A DNA stretch of 64,000 bases from Omphiscola glabra. Lineage: Eukaryota; Mollusca; Gastropoda; Lymnaeidae. Location: the NCBI GenBank assembly GCA_964017045.1, contig OZ024807.1, positions 10,671,893-10,735,892 on the forward strand, read 5' to 3'. Position 1 is the first letter of the stretch. Every line of letters starts with the position of its first letter. A program made the translations under genes and the position numbers. Positions 1 through 10,560 of the stretch are shown piece after piece. Below the pieces are notes generated by a model that was given only the letters and a program-made list of their open reading frames with translations, made no database searches and was not told the origin of the DNA.

Positions 1-365
1 ATAAAAGAAAAAAAAATCGCCATCTGCTTTCTAAGGATAATTGCTTTGATATTACACGATGATGTCGCGAGGGCTTCCACGAGGTAATACATGAGTTATT
101 CCCCTTAATTTGATTTTATGCCACCTCAGCGTTATGTCTGTAGTGTTTCAAGATGTCTTCTTACTTTCTGAACGCTCTGGAAGATACGTGAACGTAATGA
201 TAATACTTAGCATGATAGTATTTGTCATCCCTATAATCTCATAATCATTAACAGAATCACGATCTTAATGACATTGTCTTGCGTAAGTTTGAAAGCCCAA
301 CAAAGGAATGCTAATTATTAATATTGTATATGCATCTTATCTTGTCAAATAGCATACATTTAAAA
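1..365. other. noncoding, nothing recognised
   Basis: AT-leaning unique-looking DNA with stop codons in all frames. No repeat, RNA gene or splice-bounded open segment was seen. Confidence 0.5.
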
Positions 366-545
366 AAGTTAAGTCAGCCCTCTCTCTCATCTCTCTCTCT
401 CTCTTTCCTCTGTCAGTCTCTGGCTCTCTGAATATCTTTCTTTCTCTCTAGCCTATGTCTCTGACTATCTCTAAGTCTCTCTCTTCTATGACTCCGAATC
501 TCCCTCTCTCTCCCTTTCTCTTTCTCTCCTACTCTCCAATCCTTT
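366..545. repeat. CT-rich polypyrimidine tract
   Basis: An irregular run of CTCT, TTTC and CCCT blocks, almost purine-free on the + strand with scattered interruptions. It is simple-sequence DNA. A weak acceptor-like AG ends it near 552, but no convincing exon follows. Confidence 0.75.
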
Positions 546-1544
546 TTGTCAGTCTCGTGTCTCCAAATAGCTCCTATCTGCCAGGCCAACTAATGAGGAC
601 CACCTACAAGCCAGAATCGAGCGTCCATTGAGCAACACGGGGGCTCTAAAGTTATATTGCTCCTGGCACTGGGCAGATGCTGGCGACCCGAATTCGCCCC
701 GTTTATGACTCAGTGTGGAAATCACTTGAAAATCAAAGGGTTTCACGACGTTTTATGTGGCAGCCGAGCACAAAGAAAGATCCCATCCGAGGAGAACGCA
801 AGTGTCGAAAAATGGCATAAATTGGAAGCATCAACGAACCTCCCACAAAGCTTTTAAGAAGATAATCCTTCTTATGCGACACCCTTCTGTCGCTTGTTGT
901 CGAATACATCTACAGACAGGGGCGACTTTAGCTGGAAGGCGTTACTGAGTACGGGGACGCTCTCCTTTTCGCTATTTTTAAAAGTATAAAAAATAATTAT
1001 GATTATTTTTTTATCAAAAGTGGTCTTAAATGGATAAATTCTGGTTTAAAACACCAGATACGCCGCTACACCATTTTATGTCTTCTCTCTCCGACACTCG
1101 ATGTCTCTCCCCTCCCCGCCCCATCATAGTTTTGTGTGTGTGTCCCCTCCGTGAAACCAGATTCCTTTTGTAGCCCTCGCCATTTTGAAGGCTCGATTCC
1201 CGCTGCTCAAAGAAGCGCCTGTCATCGCCCCTTTTCACGTCCACGTTTTTTGTGTTGTCAGTCCGCCTCTCTTGTTGTTCGGCGCTTCATCCCCCAACAT
1301 TGCTACAAATACCTGTCTATTGTTTGTCACCATATCCCCCTTTGTCCTGGGCACCCCATACATTGGGGCTTGTCCCCCATGTCTTTTCTTTGAAACTGGA
1401 CAAGAGATTTGTATCAACGGGGGGGAAAAAAGGGGACAGGGGTGTCTTCATGTAACACCCATATTAATTCACGTGGTATTTAGATCTCCTGGGAATGAGG
1501 TTTTGGTTATTTTATTTTTAAAAAAGTAGAAGTAGTAGGAAAGA
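546..1544. other. noncoding, nothing recognised
   Basis: Mixed-composition DNA. Several short open frames overlap in different phases and strands, which is typical of chance ORFs in CpG-containing noncoding DNA. Nothing resembling a known domain was recognised. Confidence 0.45.
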
Positions 1545-2022
1545 ATGAGTGGTTGAGACGATTCAGAGGTCCACCTTACTTATGAATGGTAGAGACGATT
1601 CAGAGGTCCACCTTACTTATGAATGGTTGAGACGATTTAGAGGTCCACCTTACTTATGAATGGTTGAGACGATTTAGAGGTCCACCTTACTTATGAATGG
1701 TTGAGACGATTCAGTGGTCCACCTTACTTATGAATGGTTGAGACGATTCAGAGGTCCACCTTACTTATGAATGTATGAGACGATTCAGAGGTCCACCTTA
1801 CTTATGAATGGTTGAGACGATTTAGAGGTCCACCTTACTTATGAATGGTTGAGACGATTTAGAGGTCCACCTTACTTATGAATGGTTGAGACGATTCAGT
1901 GGTCCACCTTACTTATGAATGGTTGAGACGATTCAGAGGTTCACCTTACTTATGAATGTATGAGACGATTCAGAGGTCCACCTTACTTATGAATGGTTGA
2001 GACGATTCAGTGGTCCACCTTA
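1545..2022. repeat. 37-bp minisatellite, about 13 copies
   Basis: A core GAGACGATTCAGAGGTCCAC recurs every 37 bp (for example at 1555 and 1592). Units differ at a few diagnostic sites: TTCAG or TTTAG, AGAGG or AGTGG, and GGTTGAG or GTATGAG. The order of these variants in units 3-7 is repeated in units 8-12, giving a 5-unit (185 bp) higher-order repeat. Confidence 0.95.
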
Positions 2023-2340
2023 TTTCTATCTAAAAATATGTCGTGAGACACATTTCTCTAGCATCATGTCACTGTCCCTGCCACCTCCACCCCCAAATAA
2101 TATTCACCTTAAAAATACACACTACGCAACTAAGTTTCTTAATTTAAACATAATTTAAACATTAAGTCAACTTTAATTATTTTTTTTTTAAAATTAAACT
2201 GTGCTAGTCAAACTTATTCAATGGCGCTAATCAGTCAATCTTCAATTATAAATATATAGTGTATGCCCGGCTAATAATCGTACAATATTTATTCGGCTGA
2301 TTCTGTTTGCAAACGAAGCTAAAACATGCAGGAAATATGC
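2023..2340. other. AT-rich noncoding DNA
   Basis: AT-rich DNA with a T-run followed by AAA near 2180 and dense stop codons. No gene signal was seen. Confidence 0.4.
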
Positions 2341-2440
2341 AGGGGTGGGGGAGCCTGGGTTGGGAGGAGCCTGGGGTGGGGAGCCTGTGTTGGGAGGAGC
2401 CTAGGGTGGGGAGGGAGCCTGGGGGAGGCCTGGGGTGGGA
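2341..2440 (+). repeat. G-rich imperfect repeat, G-quadruplex candidate
   Basis: A block built from variants of GGAGCCTGGGGTGGGG with many runs of three or more G spaced by 1-7 bases on the + strand. Such spacing satisfies the usual G-quadruplex pattern. Whether it folds is inference. Confidence 0.7.
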
Positions 2441-2454
2441 TGGGTCCCTTTTAT

Positions 2455-2615
2455 ATCGATAATTAGCAATAGCCTTAGAAGTGCCCGTCGATTTCCTTGT
2501 TCTGTCATCTGGGTACAGACGTCACGATTCCTGCGATATCGATGCCTGGATAATGTGACATGGTTTAGGGAATCGATACCGTGGGCTGATAAAGACTAAG
2601 CCACAAGACATCGAT
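2455..2615. promoter_or_regulatory. cluster of four ATCGAT palindromes
   Basis: ATCGAT occurs at 2455, 2538, 2572 and 2610, four times in about 160 bp, against one expected per 4 kb by chance. The hexamer is the core of sites bound by Cut/Cux and Onecut homeodomain proteins and part of the insect DRE. A regulatory role is inference. Two more copies lie at 4942 and 4989. Confidence 0.3.
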
Positions 2616-2901
2616 CACCTGCGCGCCCTCTTGTGAGAACTGTACGCTTGTATTAATATCTGGGTGATAGAATCTAGGTTCAAACATGCAGGGCTTGATA
2701 TATTTATTGTTTTAATAAAAAAAAATTTTTTTATCAGATTTTCGCAATATTGGATAACAGGAAACAAACACCAGCCAGTTATAACCGAACGATTTCTGGC
2801 TCTTAAATTTAAAATGGCCGACTGTCATGACCCCCCCCCCCTTTTTTTTTCCCCTGGAAGAGCGAAGCAGGGGGTTGTGGAGAGTAAAAACATCTCTGAT
2901 C

Positions 2902-3129
2902 GGTGGTCACAGACAGGCACAGGTTCCATCGGTGGTCGTAGACAGGCAAAGGTTCCATCGGTGGTCACAGACAGGCACAGGTTCCATCGGTGGTCGCAGA
3001 CAGGCACAGGTTCCATCGGTGGTCGCAGACAGGCACAGGTTCCATCGGTGGTCGCAGACAGGTTCCATCGGTGGTCGCAGACAGGCACAGGTTCCATCGG
3101 TGGTCGCAGACAGGCTACAGGTTCAATCG
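2902..3129. repeat. 29-bp minisatellite, 8 copies
   Basis: Units start at 2902, 2931, 2960, 2989, 3018, 3047, 3070 and 3099 with core GGTGGTCGCAGACAGGCACA. The 3047 unit lacks 6 bp. The period is not a multiple of three, so three + frames and one - frame all read through as Arg/His/Trp-rich peptides. These are repeat artefacts, not proteins. Confidence 0.95.
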
Positions 3130-3244
3130 CGAACACATTCACTTTGTTTGGCGGAAGTTAAAATGCAGTCACCAAGTTGGAATGCGGGTATCCTTCCACC
3201 CACTCGGAGTCTGCCCTCTTTTGTAGATAAGAAGCTTAGTGGCG

Positions 3245-4194
3245 ACTGATGTGACGTTTCTATTTTGTGTGTTTCACCCCCCCTCCCCCCCCCCCCCCCC
3301 CGAGGCGACAATGCATTTTTTTTACTCCGACACACATTATCTATATTCATTAACTGGAGGCCGTGAGCAGCTCCACAAATGTCCGACTGAAAGCAATCGG
3401 AGTGTTGTTCCCGTCGAGGTCTGGCGAAAGGAAAAAAACGAAAGGGGGTTAGGGGAAGATTGAAAAAAAAAAATATTCATGAGTGTGGGGGGGGGGGGGG
3501 GTTAAAAGAAAACCCAGTAAAAACCCGAAAGAAAATAAAAGCTCATGCCACTGCACGATATGATGGGAGATAATCTAGAAGAAATGACGCCCATTCGATA
3601 ACAGGTCGCCATCTCATTCTCTCTGTCTCTCCTTCCTTCACTCTGAACCCCCTACTTCACACCAACCCTCTTCTCTCGCAATGTGTGGGATATAATAATT
3701 ATAATATTATACAGTAGTGTTTGCTGATGAGAAGGCCGGGCGTAGAGAAAACGATATATTTTTTTCATCGTCATTATTTATGCTGGCTGTTCTCTGTTGT
3801 CCGAGATTTGTGTATTTAAGCCCTCGCCTGGCAGCTCGACAATGGGAGATATTTTTTTTTTGTTAAAGTTTTTTTTTTTTTTTAAAGATTTTTTTTTTAT
3901 TGGAAGCACCATGCTCTTAGCTGGGGGAGTTGACCAAGAAGGATGAAAAAGACCTTGAGTAAAAATGTAGTCTTTGATTAATATTAAAAGATGTTGTTTA
4001 AGAAGGCCCATCTCGGTTGTCCTGAACATCATGCACCAATTACATTGCCATATGTTTCAGTTGTTATAATCAACAGTACAATGCCATCTCGATGTGTTAG
4101 TTTCATGTTAGTGCAACTAACAAGTAAAGGGACATGCTACAGTCATGGTGAATGTTGTGAATCCAGTTGGCTCTGGATGAATTTTAATTTAATT
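3245..4194. other. noncoding with homopolymer runs
   Basis: Contains C-runs and G-runs (about 3272-3301 and 3487-3502), a polypyrimidine patch near 3617-3645, and several T-runs near 3850-3900. The small open frames here are interrupted and low complexity. No gene was recognised. Confidence 0.45.
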
Positions 4195-4288
4195 TTAGTC
4201 AAGAATAGGATTAGTCCATATCTCACTACAAGATAGGATTAGTCCATATCTCCCTACAAGATAGGATTAGTCCATATCTCCATACAAA
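4195..4288. repeat. 28-bp tandem repeat, 3 copies
   Basis: Three near-identical units containing ATAGGATTAGTCCATATCTC, differing by single substitutions. Confidence 0.85.
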
Positions 4289-4545
4289 CTAAAAACCGAA
4301 AGAGCTGTCTAACAGAAACAGCCGTAGTACAAGTCTTAGTAGCTGTGCCTTTACTAAAGACTAAGCCACCCGCCCCCATCATCTCTAAAGCCGCAGCTCC
4401 CTCACCTTTAATACACTGACAAAACCCTACCGATTATTTGATTGGCCAATAAAACTATATGTTATAACATTAGTTGAAAATCAACTTTGTATCAATGTAT
4501 GTTGATTTTTTAAAAAATTTTTTTTTTTATTTTGTTCTTTTACAG

Positions 4546-4632
4546 GGGGGAAAAAGCACAGATTCGCTTCACCAACCAAAACGAGGCTATTGGATTACAA
4601 ACCTATCTACCAATGAGAGCCGAGCATGAAGC
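4546..4632 (+). other. 5' UTR part of candidate exon
   Basis: Follows the acceptor at 4544-4545 and precedes the ATG at 4633. It contains a short upstream ORF starting ATG at 4614 that ends at the TGA overlapping the main start region. This is the same prediction as the coding part. Confidence 0.35.
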
Positions 4633-4738
4633 ATGACGAGGTCATTTCCTTGGATACGACCTCTCGGGCGGGGGCGGAAATACATTGTTTACATTTGGAT
4701 CTTACTTCATTCAATTGGAACCTGCCGTGCAGAAGAAG
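4633..4738 (+). CDS. candidate first coding exon with signal peptide
   Basis: A 193-bp exon (4546-4738) is bounded by a T-rich tract ending TTTTACAG (AG at 4544-4545) and a donor GTACGT at 4739. Inside it, an ATG at 4633 is preceded two codons upstream by an in-frame TGA, so the upstream part would be 5' UTR. The 35 codons encode a basic N-region, a hydrophobic stretch YIVYIWILLHSIGT (residues 17-30, starting just after an Arg-Lys pair) and a plausible cleavage site after Cys-Arg-Ala at residue 33, which is a secretory signal-peptide layout. The donor is phase 1, as is common after signal-peptide exons. A competing ATG at 4626 in another frame reads 42 codons through the donor, and a short upstream ORF starts at 4614; neither looks like a protein. 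The protein family is unknown. Because exon 1 carries 5' UTR and an acceptor, at least one noncoding exon would lie upstream. Exon calls without transcripts can be wrong. Confidence 0.45.
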
Positions 4739-4784
4739 GTACGTCTCTAAATAAGTTTGTCTACCTTACTAGCCAAGTAGATGT

Positions 4785-4925
4785 CTACGCCGCTGAATCT
4801 TTTAAGTTTTTTAAGTCTAGGTGACTAAATCTATTTTGTCTACGTCGCTAAAACGTATAAGTCCTACGTCAATGAATCTTTTTTTCTACGTCATTACATC
4901 TATTTGTGTCTACGTCCGTGAAGCT
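4785..4925. repeat. degenerate 21-25 bp tandem repeat
   Basis: About six diverged copies of a unit containing CTACGTCGCTGAATCT (or variants CTACGTCAATGAATCT and CTACGTCATTACATCT). TACGTCA half-sites recur. It starts about 50 bp downstream of the predicted donor, so it would lie in the intron. Confidence 0.6.
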
Positions 4926-4937
4926 GCTGGCTTCGTC

Positions 4938-4955
4938 GGAAAATCGATATTTTCC
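4938..4955. repeat. 18-bp inverted repeat around ATCGAT
   Basis: Perfect 7-base arms GGAAAAT and ATTTTCC flank CGAT. The centre contains an ATCGAT motif. Confidence 0.6.
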
Positions 4956-4993
4956 AAAATATGTTTTTAAAGGACACGCTGCTCATTATCGAT

Positions 4994-5068
4994 GTCAGGG
5001 GTCATGATGTCAAGGGTCACGACGTCAAGGGTCACGACGCCAGGGGCCACGATGTCAGGGGTCACGGT
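4994..5068. repeat. 15-bp tandem repeat, 5 copies
   Basis: Units of type GTCAAGGGTCACGAC follow one another without gaps. Substitutions are mostly transitions. Confidence 0.85.
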
Positions 5069-5970
5069 GCGTCACCAATGTTTTAAACAAGTCGACAGAA
5101 ATTCCCCGACTTTGTTCAGATTTCCCCATGTGCCGTGCCAGTCTAAATGTCCCGTCGATGAGTTCTAACCGAACAAGTCCTCGAACAAGTTGGATGGGGT
5201 GGATTGTGGAATGGATTAAAAACTCGACATGGCGTCCTCATTTACCGAAATTCAATAAAAAATTTAAAAAATAAAACCCCTCGCCACTCTCACTCTCTCG
5301 CACATTGTAACTTAATAAACCGCACACTTGCACGCACGCATCGGAATCCACTCCAATTTATTTTAGCATTATGAATCCGCCATTAATTAAATATCTCCAG
5401 TCCAATATTGTTATTTGACTGAACATGAGTCACTCTACCCACTCCACACGCATCCACACACACGCGCGCGCTCTCACTCATTTTCAGACAAACACACACA
5501 CACTCTCTGACAGCGTCCAACTTCGTTCGCTTGTTTTGATTCAAATGTTAACGTTAAAAACATCCGTTCTGAGACGGCAGAGAGGGTTTTAGTTGTCTGT
5601 GTTCGAACAGTTTTTTTTTCTTTTCTAAACCCCTCTTTTTTGCCCCCCCCTCCCCCAAATCCCCTCTCTTGATTGGCATTCAGTTAAAAATGCTCTAGTG
5701 GGAGGAGCTTAAAAAATAAATGAGGAGCAAACCCACCCCCATCATTTTCAAAAAGCATTTCCTCTCTCCCTTTCACTAAAGCAGCGTCAACTGCAATCTT
5801 GTTGCCCTCACACTCACAGCGCCCCGTCGTGTATGCTAAACAATGCAAATATCAAACAACTTAATTGGTTGGTTTCACTTATGTCAGGCTCTTGCGTTTA
5901 CTTGTCGGTGAGTTTTTATGTAACTCACACCAACACCATGATGTCGTCCCCCGCCCCTCCCACGACCGAC
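5069..5970. other. noncoding DNA, candidate conserved core
   Basis: Mixed DNA with a CA/CG dinucleotide patch at about 5450-5510, a C-run near 5643, and a non-repetitive core at 5340-5430 containing CCGCCATTAATTAAATATCT. No coding signal was seen. Confidence 0.35.
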
Positions 5971-6045
5971 CCCCACACGTACAGACACCGCACCCCCACC
6001 CCCCACACGTACAGACACCGCACCCCCACACACGTACAGACACCT
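5971..6045. repeat. 30-bp tandem repeat, 2.5 copies
   Basis: CCCCACACGTACAGACACCG occurs at 5971 and 6001, with a shortened third copy near 6027. The Pro/His-rich open frames across it are artefacts. Confidence 0.8.
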
Positions 6046-7067
6046 ATCCGCCGCTACTATTCTAATACCCAGTGAATTAAAACACGCTAAAAATCACGAG
6101 AGTGCACTCACCCTAAAAACACACACCCTCACACACACACCTGTTCTCTAACGTTCACATATTGGTAGAAAACTCCCCCCCCCCTCACAAACACACACAC
6201 TTACGTCTCCCAGTCCACGCTCACACCAACAAATATGCCCTAACATCGTTACACACAGACACTCCTTAACCCTCGCTTGAGATCTCGATCTTTGGCCAAA
6301 TAAAAACAACCCCCCCCCCCCCCCTTTGACACCAACTATTGGCAACTGAACACCACAAGCATTGAGCCCAGTGTTTGCACATTTACCTACATGACAACTC
6401 TCCCCATTGATCTGTTTGAAACCCCCCCCCCCCCCCCACACACACTTTTTTCCCCTATGTTGACATTTTTTCAACAGGCGGGGGACTGGTGTTGACTGAA
6501 AGTTAACAAGGGCATTATAATGTTGACATTAGGTTAACAATCTTACTCTTCACTCCTCCCCCAACCCCCCCCCCCCCAACTCATTTTCTGTGATGTCAAG
6601 GTTCGGGTGTTACTGAAGACCGCGATGCGGTTTTATTTCTTTCAATTACCACGCCTTTTTTTCTTTTTTTTTTTCTTTTAAATAACATGTCTCTTTTGTG
6701 TCCCGGGGTGGGTTGGGGCGGGGGGGTAGTGCACCTGGAAAAGCTTCCATACAAATTTCTTTCATGGGTTTATACATAGGCCTATTTATCTTTACGAAAT
6801 CTGGGTGTGCTAGATGGAGAGTTTCTCTCTCTCTCGCTGTCCACCCCCCCCCCCTCCCCTTACCTCCAAAAGGTCAATAGGAGGTATCATCAATTGACTG
6901 TATCCATCATTAACTATTTATAATATGTATGATGTTTCGGATTACAAGAATTGGAATTTGAAAACACGTGTCACGCTATTATGTTTAAATCACTATTTGT
7001 TATCTTCTTTTATTAGAATGAGTTAAAATCAAAAGTTATATGGAGCAGCCAACTGGGTTAAAACGAT
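6046..7067. other. CA-rich and C-run noncoding DNA
   Basis: Contains CACA patches and long C-runs near 6175, 6311, 6421 and 6567, then T-rich DNA. Open frames are low complexity. No gene was recognised. Confidence 0.5.
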
Positions 7068-7390
7068 GACACATCATATAGAAAAGAGAGTGGGCCTGTA
7101 ATGGAGGGCATCACTTGACACATCATATAGATAAGAGAGTGGATCTGTAATGGGGGCATCACATGACACATCATATAGAAAAGAGAGTGGAAAGAGAGTA
7201 TGCCCGTAATGGGGGCATCACTTGACACATCATATAGAAAAGAGAGTGGAAAGAGAGTAGGCCCGTAATGGGGGCGTCACATGACACATCATATAGAAAA
7301 GAGAGTGGAAAGAGAGTAGGCCCGTAATGGGGGCGTCACATGACACATCATATAGAAAAGAGAGTTGGCCTGTAATGGGAGCATCACACA
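7068..7390. repeat. 48/59-bp tandem repeat, 6 copies
   Basis: Units begin GACACATCATATAGAAAAGA at 7068, 7117, 7165, 7224, 7283 and 7342. The longer units carry an internal duplication of about 11 bp (AAAGAGAGTGG-type), which makes 59-bp and 48-49-bp classes. Confidence 0.92.
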
Positions 7391-8648
7391 TGTTCTCTGG
7401 GATTTCATTGAAGCTACCGACGGCAATAAATTGTCAATCCATTATAATTCTATTTATTTCTCGGAATGCAATTATTGTATTGTCATTTAAAAAATGTTAT
7501 TTAAAAAATACGCCCTATTTAAGAAATGTCCGAACATGGACGAAAAAAGGCCACTTGCTTAATGCCAACAATGTTATTTTAAAGAAAGTAATTCTAAGGG
7601 GAAATAATCTTTTCTATTCGAGAGAACTAAATGAGGCCAAGACGAGGGCTGCAGCGATGTTTAATGTAATACAATTCATTAATTGAGTTGTGCAATTTGC
7701 TGATTTGAATTCCACAAAAGCTCAGCAATTACGTCTTTGTCAATAAGGTCGAAGAGTTGCAGATACAAGTGTTTGGACATTACATCGGACATATATTTAC
7801 TGGTAATTGGACATGAAAAAATGTCATTATCATTTTTAACGAGATCGTATATTCATTATTTTTATAAAAAAAAGGGGGGGGGGGTTCCAAGAGACGAAGA
7901 CCCGGAGTTGCGGGAGAAAATATTACCAATAACCTTTAATAAGGTTATTGCTAACAACACTAGAACCTGTAAGGTCAGCAATTGATTATTTTTTTTCCGC
8001 TAAGGATTCTGGGATCGAAAGATCCAAGTTTTCATCCTGATAAAATCCCCTTTCTCCTGGAAGAAAAAAAAAATACCCGAGGGCGCGGGCAGTGGATTTT
8101 CCTAATGTCAATATTTATATGAAGCTTGGAAACGTCCGGCTGTATTCATTCATATTCTGGAATTAGCAAACTTACAACTTGAAAGAACTTCTGAAATACA
8201 CGTCACGTGTTAGCCAGCACCAGCTGCAGATGGCTGGTGGGTGGGTGAAAAGCCAAAGTTATTTTATTTTTTTTTTTTCAATTTTTTATTTTTTTTAAAG
8301 TGTGACTGGTAAAGGGGGGGGGGGGGGGGGGGAAATCAGACTGGCAATAATATTTAAGATTTTAGATAAGGATCTTATTAATTTTTAAATTTCTACCCGG
8401 TTTATCCCCTCTCGTTCTTTCTGTATTTCCTTCTGTAATTATTTATGTTTTTCTTTGTCTTTCTTTCTTTATGTCTTTCCTCTTATCCTTTTTAATTATT
8501 TACGCCACTCTGCTTTTTTTCTCTCTTCTTTCCTTCCGTCTTTCCTTCAATCCCATTTTTTGATTCTCAGTTTCATTCATCAGCGTATTCATTCATTCTG
8601 CCCGTCTTCGCCCACATTTCAAGTCGCCGAGGCCCGCCATTCCATAAT
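7391..8648. other. noncoding DNA before the gap
   Basis: AT-rich DNA with an A-to-G homopolymer junction at about 7868-7884, a perfect inverted repeat at 7927-7950, a G-run near 8315 and CT-rich DNA from 8400 to 8620. The open frame spanning the gap is an artefact of Ns. Confidence 0.5.
7927..7950. repeat. perfect 10-bp inverted repeat
   Basis: Arms CAATAACCTT and AAGGTTATTG are separated by TAAT. It is a small hairpin or cruciform candidate, with no T-run that would suggest a terminator. Confidence 0.7.
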
Positions 8649-8848
8649 NNNNNNNNNNNNNNNNNNNNNNNNNNNNNNNNNNNNNNNNNNNNNNNNNNNN
8701 NNNNNNNNNNNNNNNNNNNNNNNNNNNNNNNNNNNNNNNNNNNNNNNNNNNNNNNNNNNNNNNNNNNNNNNNNNNNNNNNNNNNNNNNNNNNNNNNNNNN
8801 NNNNNNNNNNNNNNNNNNNNNNNNNNNNNNNNNNNNNNNNNNNNNNNN
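8649..8848. other. assembly gap, 200 N
   Basis: Exactly 200 consecutive Ns. A round number suggests a nominal scaffold gap rather than a measured length. It follows a CT-rich stretch. Confidence 0.99.
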
Positions 8849-9719
8849 ATCGGATCTGTCGCACTCCCTTAGAAATCATGCCCAGCAATAAAAGATCCCC
8901 AAACACCCCCCCCCCCCCTTTTCCGCTGCCCCAATTCGTACAGTCGAGGCAAACGATGACCTGTTTGGAAAGTCTTAAGGAAAGTCTTAAGGATGTATTT
9001 TATTATATACCACTGCTTAGCTCGAACGTCTCTCACAATGCAACTAGTAAAAGCAATTTTTTAAATGTGTACAATCATCAACCGAGGTTCAGCCGAGGGT
9101 GTATTGCTGAATTTTGTGATCCCCTTTGCTAAAACGAAATTTGGAGGCAGATTTTGACGATCTTTTCCCCCTCTTAGAATCCATTTATTTATTTATAAAT
9201 TGTGAACCAACATAAACTAGAAAATCGTTTATATCTCATCTTTGATAAATTCCCATCGTGTCTATTTTCTCATGATTGTGTCATCCGTCTCCCCCCCCCC
9301 CCTCGCAAAATGCGCCGTGCGTGCACATAAAAAAAAAATCAATTTTCCCGCCCCAACCCTCAGTGTGATGGTAAATAACTCAACATGGTTTCCATAATGA
9401 TTATCCTTCCAATGGAATACCCGGATTGATTGACAGCAGTAGGGACGAGGAATAAAACATGGCATCATTTGAGCATCGAGTGACGCGAAGCACTTTTTTT
9501 CTTCTTTTGTATGAAATTATATCTTAGTTGTATCCCCGGTGTCTTAAAGCATTTGTAGAATACTTGAAAGGAGCTATATCTGTCATCAATCATGGTAGGG
9601 AATAGAACAAATATCCGTAGGGTATAAAATTTTAAGTTGTTCCGTAACACATCGACGGCACCCGAATTGGTAACGTGGTCGGTATTTCTCGAGCGCGAGT
9701 TCCTGTAGACAAGGTTCTT
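8849..9719. other. noncoding DNA after the gap
   Basis: Two small open frames on the - strand overlap here without any recognisable domain. C-runs lie at about 8907 and 9290. Confidence 0.35.
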
Positions 9720-10560
9720 CACTCTGTGTTATTAAAGCATCGCGTCTACGACTACATCTTGACTTCCCTCGGTTTCATTTATAACCCTAAGCCATGTTGG
9801 TGATGTTCAAATTGAGACGAAAGGCGAACGCTCATCTGCCGTGTGCTCTAATGTAGCTCGTTGGGAATGCGAAAGTCGCATTAGTTTAAATGCTGAAACG
9901 AGGAGCGCGAGAAATGTCGATCTAAGGACAGCGCCTCTAACGCCCAGCAAAGTAACTTCATTCTCGGCGTCATGGATGAGCAGTTATTGATCGTTAGATC
10001 AGTCACAGGTGGAGCACGTCACGCGGGGCGGGGCGGGAGGGGGGCGGCCAAGGTAACCTTCCCATCTGCACGTCGGCATTTCCACGTTGTTCTAGCAGAT
10101 TCGATCAATTATAAAACTGGAATCGTCACCCGGCCTAAACGCCGCTGACATCACGTAATACTTATCACTTAGCGAGTAAGTTCAGCCCGAGGAACGCCGC
10201 GTTGCTCGCCTCTGTTTTATCGCAACCCTCGGTTTCATTCGGCCCGTTTACGCGGCCAATTAAAGTTGCAACACGAGACACACAGCGCCACTTATCGGAG
10301 CCCGCTTACCTCCAGCACGTACCGCCTCCTTTCTACCCTCCCCACAGGCCCCAGCTTTGTTTCAATTTAATCACGAGTTTTTTTACACCCACCACCTGGC
10401 GCTCGCTAAAAGATTGGAAACTGAAGGAGCCGAAATGGAGGTCTGCTTGCAATATTGCGGCTGTGTGCGCAATTACTTTCAGCCGCTGTTTATGCCTAAA
10501 TATAATTTTCCGCTCGTAAACAGACCAATGCAATCTTTTTGTTGTTCTCTTCGAGTTATG
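9720..10560. promoter_or_regulatory. repeat-free block, candidate conserved noncoding
   Basis: About 840 bp of balanced-composition DNA without microsatellites, apart from a short GC-rich patch at about 10025-10045, rich in CpG and homeodomain-like ATTA/TAAT cores. The sub-block 10430-10530 has the least biased sequence. Weak overlapping ORFs exist on both strands, but none shows a domain. Function is inferred only from contrast with the flanks. Confidence 0.25.

Noticed and set aside
8455..9132. 225-codon frame spanning 8649-8848
   Set aside because: Most of the frame is Ns in an assembly gap.
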